Assembly: GCA_023486985.1 (NCBI GenBank)
Contig: JAMDEM010000110.1
Coordinates: forward strand, 1 to 17,799
Direction: 5' to 3'
DNA: 17,799 bases
From: Bacillota bacterium
GTDB taxonomy: Bacteria; Vulcanimicrobiota; JAMDEM01
Under the pieces are notes generated by a model, which saw only the letters and a program-made list of their open reading frames with translations, made no database searches and was not told where the DNA came from. How positions within the stretch are numbered: the stretch's first letter is position 1; every line of letters begins with the position of its first letter. Position numbers and translations under genes: made by a program. Of the stretch, positions 14,996-17,799 are shown piece after piece.

Positions 14996-15721
14996 TTAAT
15001 TAGTAAATCCGCCGGGTATTTCCTCCGTCACAACGTATTTCAAACTGTCTATTGCTTTCTTGAAAAGCAAAGCAGCGGCTTCAAGTTCTTTTACAGTGTG
15101 TCCGGTAACTATTGCCCCTATTGCTATCCCCCGCACTCCTGCATCAGCAATATAGGGAATATCCCCTGCAGTAATTTTTCTCTGTGTGGGAATGATAACA
15201 GGAAGTTTTGTGGATTTTACAAGTGTTCTGTATCTGGCGATATCTCTGGCGGTAATCCTGAAGCCGTACCCTTCCGGCTCAATAATTGAACCTTCAATAA
15301 TCTGAATTTTCATTCGCTCAAGTTCTTCAAGCACGGCTTTATCAAAGGTATAATCCACGGCAGCCATCCTGCCCATCTTCTGAAGTTCAAGAAAATAAGC
15401 GGGCAGGTGATGGGCAAAAATATCCCAGAAATCAAAATCCATATTTTCAAGCTCAATCATTTCTTTGTGGGATGCAATAACCTGAGCACCCGGCACAATG
15501 CCCACAGGAATGGTAAGTTTTGAAAGGATTTTTTCTATTTCCTTTCTTTCTTCTTTCCATGTGCCAAATTTTGTGCCGCTTGCCCTGTGAACGCAGTTTA
15601 GATGAACCTTAATAGCATCGGCGCCGGATTCTTCCGCCGCCATGGCAAGGTCAAGGCTGTTCCTGGGGATGCTCACCAGAAGAATAAAATTTTCTGATAT
15701 ACGTTTTGCAATTCTGCTCAT
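14996..15721 (-). CDS. TIM-barrel protein (ribulose-phosphate-binding type), exact role unknown
   Basis: The 241-residue protein has alternating beta/alpha units with barrel signatures: LAMAAEESGADAIKVHLNC, IPVGIVPGAQVIASHKEMI, VIIPTQRKITAGDIPYIADA and GVRGIAIGAIVTGHTVKELE. The last is a phosphate-binding strand as in NanE, HisA/F or thiamin-phosphate synthase relatives. HRASGTKFGTW and EGSIIEPEGYGFRIT suggest a distinct conserved group rather than NanE itself. It is the first gene of the unit with the arrestin-like and DUF4127 genes, which suggests a shared sugar-phosphate-related pathway, but that is inference. The ATG at 15721 has only a weak Shine-Dalgarno. Confidence 0.75.
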   Translation of the reverse strand: MSRIAKRISENFILLVSIPRNSLDLAMAAEESGADAIKVHLNCVHRASGTKFGTWKEERKEIEKILSKLTIPVGIVPGAQVIASHKEMIELENMDFDFWDIFAHHLPAYFLELQKMGRMAAVDYTFDKAVLEELERMKIQIIEGSIIEPEGYGFRITARDIARYRTLVKSTKLPVIIPTQRKITAGDIPYIADAGVRGIAIGAIVTGHTVKELEAAALLFKKAIDSLKYVVTEEIPGGFTN

Positions 15722-15731
15722 TTATACATAA

Positions 15732-15799
15732 CCCTTTCCTCTCCCTAAAGAGAGAGGGTAATTAACTCCCCCTAACCCCCTCTTTAGAAAAGAGGGGGG
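15732..15799. repeat. Family A and family B repeats in tandem
   Basis: Family A (CCCTTTCCTCTCCC with an inverted GAGAGAGGGT arm, 15732-15758) is followed by family B (ATTAACTCCCCCTAACCCCC then CTTTAGAAAAGAGGGGGG, 15761-15799). Both lie between SMC and the TIM-barrel gene. Confidence 0.75.
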
Positions 15800-15802
15800 A
15801 AT

Positions 15803-15852
15803 ATGACCTGGCACCAAAATATGCATCTTGTTATATTGCAAGACCTGACCCC
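15803..15852. repeat. ~50-bp element bounded by GACCTG(G/A)C(A/C)CC
   Basis: It is a second full copy of the element at 12082-12130, with core TGCATCTTGTTATATTGC. It overlaps the end of the SMC gene: its minus strand encodes the last SMC residues (GSGLAI) and the TAA stop. Confidence 0.75.
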
Positions 15853-17799
15853 ACTTTTTCTTTTTCCTGTTCCAGTTTTTCGATGGCTTCTTCCATCTTA
15901 ACCGAAATAATCTTTGAAACGCCCGGCTCTTCCATGGTGACCCCGTAAAGAACCGAGGCTGATTCCATCGTTCTTCTGTTATGGGTTATTATTATGAATT
16001 GAGTTTGAGCAGCAAACTCTTCAATGATTTTTGCAATCTTATCCACATTGGCATCATCAAGGGAAGCGTCAAGTTCGTCAAAAATTACAAAGGGGCTTGG
16101 CTTAACTTTTAAAATTGCCAGCAAAAATGCAGTGGCTGTCAGCGCCCGCTCGCCGCTTGATAAAAGGGCAAGATTTTGCAGTCTCCTCTGCGGGGGCTGA
16201 GCCACAATTTCCACGCCTGATTCAAGAAGATTATCGGGATTGCTTAAAACAAGGTGCGCCTGCCCTCCACCGAAAACTTTGACAAAAACTTCGGAGAACT
16301 GCTCGCGCACGGCTTCAAAAGTTTCCTTAAACTGCTTTGCAGAAACTTCGTCAATTTCTTCCATTACTTTTATAAGAGAAGCAGAGGCATCCTCAAGATC
16401 CTGTATCTGACTCTGAAGATAGTTGTACCTCTCCTCGTGTTTCTGGTAATCTTCCATGGCGCCAAGATTTACACTGCCGAAATTCTTTATGAAATTCCTG
16501 AGGCGCAGGATTTCTTTTTCAATTGCTTCCTTCTCAAGAGCCTGGGCTTTCCGGGAAGACGTTTTTTCCTCGCCCAGCTCGGCAAGCAGTTTTGCATAGC
16601 CGGCTTCGAGTTCCTTTAACCGGCTCATGCGGTCCCTGTGCTCCACCTGATATTCTGCATCCTTTATGTCAATGTTGTGGCACTTTTCCTTGTGTTCCAT
16701 CCGGAAGGTTCTAAAACTTTCAATTTCCTTATCAAGGAGCTCCAGCTGTCCTGTAAGAGCTTCGCGTTCCCCGGCAAGACTTTGAAGCATATCTTCCCAT
16801 GCCTTTACCTTCATCCTGAGAGTGGTTACCGTATTCCTGCCGCGGATAATTTCATCATCATTTTCACTCTTTTTCTTTTTCAGGGCTTTTTCTTCCGCCT
16901 CAAGCTTCTTTGCAGTATTTTCAGATTCCGTGAGATTCTTCCTGATTTCATCAAGAGCCCTTAAACTGTCTTCCTTCCTTTGAATGGCTCTTGCTCTCTC
17001 CACTTTTATGGAATTTATATCTTCCTGCATGGTGCTGCGGTCGGAAGCGCCGCTTTCCCGCGATTTTTCAAGCCATCCAAGTTCTTCCCTGTATTTATTT
17101 AAAGAAAAAGTAATTTCTTTAAGTTTTATTCCCGCATCAGAAATCTCTTTTTCTAACGACTCCCGGCGGGCAAGCATCTCTTTTTCTGATTCCGCCAGTT
17201 TTGAAGCAGTACTTTCAATCCCCTGAAGTCTTAAATCGAATGATTCAATTTCATTTTTTGCCGAGGCAAGCTCCAGTTTTAGTTTGCCTTCTTTCTGCCA
17301 GAGTTCCTCAACGGATTTTGCCAGTTTTTCAAAATTTTTGGTTGAATCCTGATAATCTTTTTCTGCCTGCAAAAGCGATATTTCAAGAGATTCTTTTTCT
17401 TTTTGAAGCTGTTCCTTCTCTCTTTTTCTTGAAAGAATGCTTCCTTTTGAAACTTTTGTGCTCCCCCCGATTATGTAGCTTTTTGAAAGAACGTCTCCTT
17501 CGAGAGTTACGAAGATGAAATCCCCCTCAATTAACTCCCCCTCCCCCATCTTTAGCAAAGAGGGGGCAATGGAAGAAACAACAAATACATTTCCAATCAG
17601 GGCTTCCATTGCATTTCTTATTTTTCCGGGGAATTTTATAAGATCGGCAAGGCGGCCGATAATGCCTGCCCCCTCACCCTTGCCCTCTCCCCGGAGGTGA
17701 GAGGGAATACTTAACTCCCCCTCCCCCATCTTTAACAAAGAGGGGGTATCATTAACTTCCCCTGCCTCTGCGCCATCACCCTCGCCAGTGGGGAGAGAA
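15831..17799 (-). CDS. smc: SMC chromosome-partition protein, hinge and C-terminal half (partial)
   Basis: SMC is the ATPase of bacterial condensin. The frame is open to the right edge, so the N-terminal head and first coiled coil lie outside. Visible parts are a hinge piece (GIIGRLADLIKFPGKIRNAM), VTLEGDVLSKSYIIGGS, about 300 residues of coiled coil, and the C-terminal head. The head has FGSVNLGAMEDY, the signature LLSSGERALTATAFLLAI (16143-16166 region), Walker B FVIFDELDASLDDANVD, and TQFIIITHNRRTMESA. ATPase residues look intact. Three repeat-derived stretches are translated: LPTGEGDG with SLLKMGEGEL, then SHLRGEGKGEGA, and IAPSLLKMGEGELIEGD between FVVSS and VTLEGD. That last one takes the place of the roughly 80-residue hinge core. 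The last residues also come from a repeat. A TTG at 17738 is not the real start. Confidence 0.88.
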   Translation of the reverse strand, partial: SLPTGEGDGAEAGEVNDTPSLLKMGEGELSIPSHLRGEGKGEGAGIIGRLADLIKFPGKIRNAMEALIGNVFVVSSIAPSLLKMGEGELIEGDFIFVTLEGDVLSKSYIIGGSTKVSKGSILSRKREKEQLQKEKESLEISLLQAEKDYQDSTKNFEKLAKSVEELWQKEGKLKLELASAKNEIESFDLRLQGIESTASKLAESEKEMLARRESLEKEISDAGIKLKEITFSLNKYREELGWLEKSRESGASDRSTMQEDINSIKVERARAIQRKEDSLRALDEIRKNLTESENTAKKLEAEEKALKKKKSENDDEIIRGRNTVTTLRMKVKAWEDMLQSLAGEREALTGQLELLDKEIESFRTFRMEHKEKCHNIDIKDAEYQVEHRDRMSRLKELEAGYAKLLAELGEEKTSSRKAQALEKEAIEKEILRLRNFIKNFGSVNLGAMEDYQKHEERYNYLQSQIQDLEDASASLIKVMEEIDEVSAKQFKETFEAVREQFSEVFVKVFGGGQAHLVLSNPDNLLESGVEIVAQPPQRRLQNLALLSSGERALTATAFLLAILKVKPSPFVIFDELDASLDDANVDKIAKIIEEFAAQTQFIIITHNRRTMESASVLYGVTMEEPGVSKIISVKMEEAIEKLEQEKEKVGSGLAI
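17530..17566. repeat. Family B repeat inside the SMC hinge
   Basis: TTAACTCCCCCTCCCCCATC is followed by TTTAGCAAAGAGGGGG. It is translated as PSLLKMGEGEL on the minus strand and sits exactly where the hinge core should be. Confidence 0.8.
17669..17746. repeat. Family A then family B repeats in SMC, just before the hinge
   Basis: The family A palindrome (17669-17706, CCCTCACCCTTGCCCTCTCC with a GGAGGTGAGAGGG arm) and the family B copy (17711-17746, one base different from 17530-17566) are both in frame with SMC. Confidence 0.8.
17768..17799. repeat. Degenerate family A repeat at the right edge
   Basis: CATCACCCTCGCCAGTGGGGAGAGAA resembles a diverged family A copy. On the minus strand it reads SLPTGEGDG, as other family A copies do. 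Confidence 0.5.

Overview
The window reads as chromosomal DNA from an uncultured, moderately AT-rich bacterium. I cannot name the phylum. It carries bacterial hallmarks: an SMC condensin, an AtoE-type short-chain fatty acid transporter, a GGDEF diguanylate cyclase, a MazEF-like toxin-antitoxin remnant and a bacterial-type selenocysteine gene. Some genes have strong Shine-Dalgarno sites (6216-6222, 6108-6114). Others have a sigma70-like promoter ending right at the ATG and no Shine-Dalgarno, which suggests leaderless mRNAs.

Layout. 1-4125 (minus): a cut-off membrane-anchored protein, an extraordinary tryptophan-rich repeat protein overlapping it upstream, and a membrane-GAF-GAF-GGDEF diguanylate cyclase. 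4265-5470 (minus): an exported protein of unknown function. 5606-6099 (minus): a decayed MazF/PemK toxin gene behind an intact ribbon-helix-helix antitoxin with promoter and operator. 6230-6814 (plus): a thioredoxin-fold protein whose UxxC active site uses an in-frame TGA (Sec), with a SECIS-like hairpin 17 nt downstream; an ordinary ORF call would start at an internal ATG and lose the active site. 7014-8393 (plus): atoE. 8401-10521 (minus): FAD oxidoreductase, nucleotidyltransferase and a small partner protein. 10619-12036 (plus): a disordered protein with a degenerate metallopeptidase-like domain, plus a small ORF. 12136-15721 (minus): a TIM-barrel protein, an arrestin-like protein and a DUF4127 protein in a tight cluster; the DUF4127 gene is broken in two by a repeat. 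15831 to the right edge (minus): the hinge and C-terminal half of SMC.

The window is peppered with three families of short interspersed repeats. Family A is a CCCTCACCC...CCCTCTCCCC/GGGGAGAGGG palindrome. Family B is TTAACTCCCCCT...CTTTAGCAAAGAGGGG. Family C is a GATTGCTTCG...CGCAATGAC palindrome. A separate ~50-bp element is bounded by GACCTGACCCC. Many copies lie between genes, but several sit inside coding sequence and keep the reading frame: in the SMC hinge, in DUF4127, and at the ends of the SMC and Trp-rich genes. This resembles the protein-coding palindromic elements described in Rickettsia.

The most notable items are the (W-x)n protein with about 75 Trp in 178 residues, the unannotated selenoprotein, and the in-frame palindromic elements that coincide with loss of the SMC hinge core.
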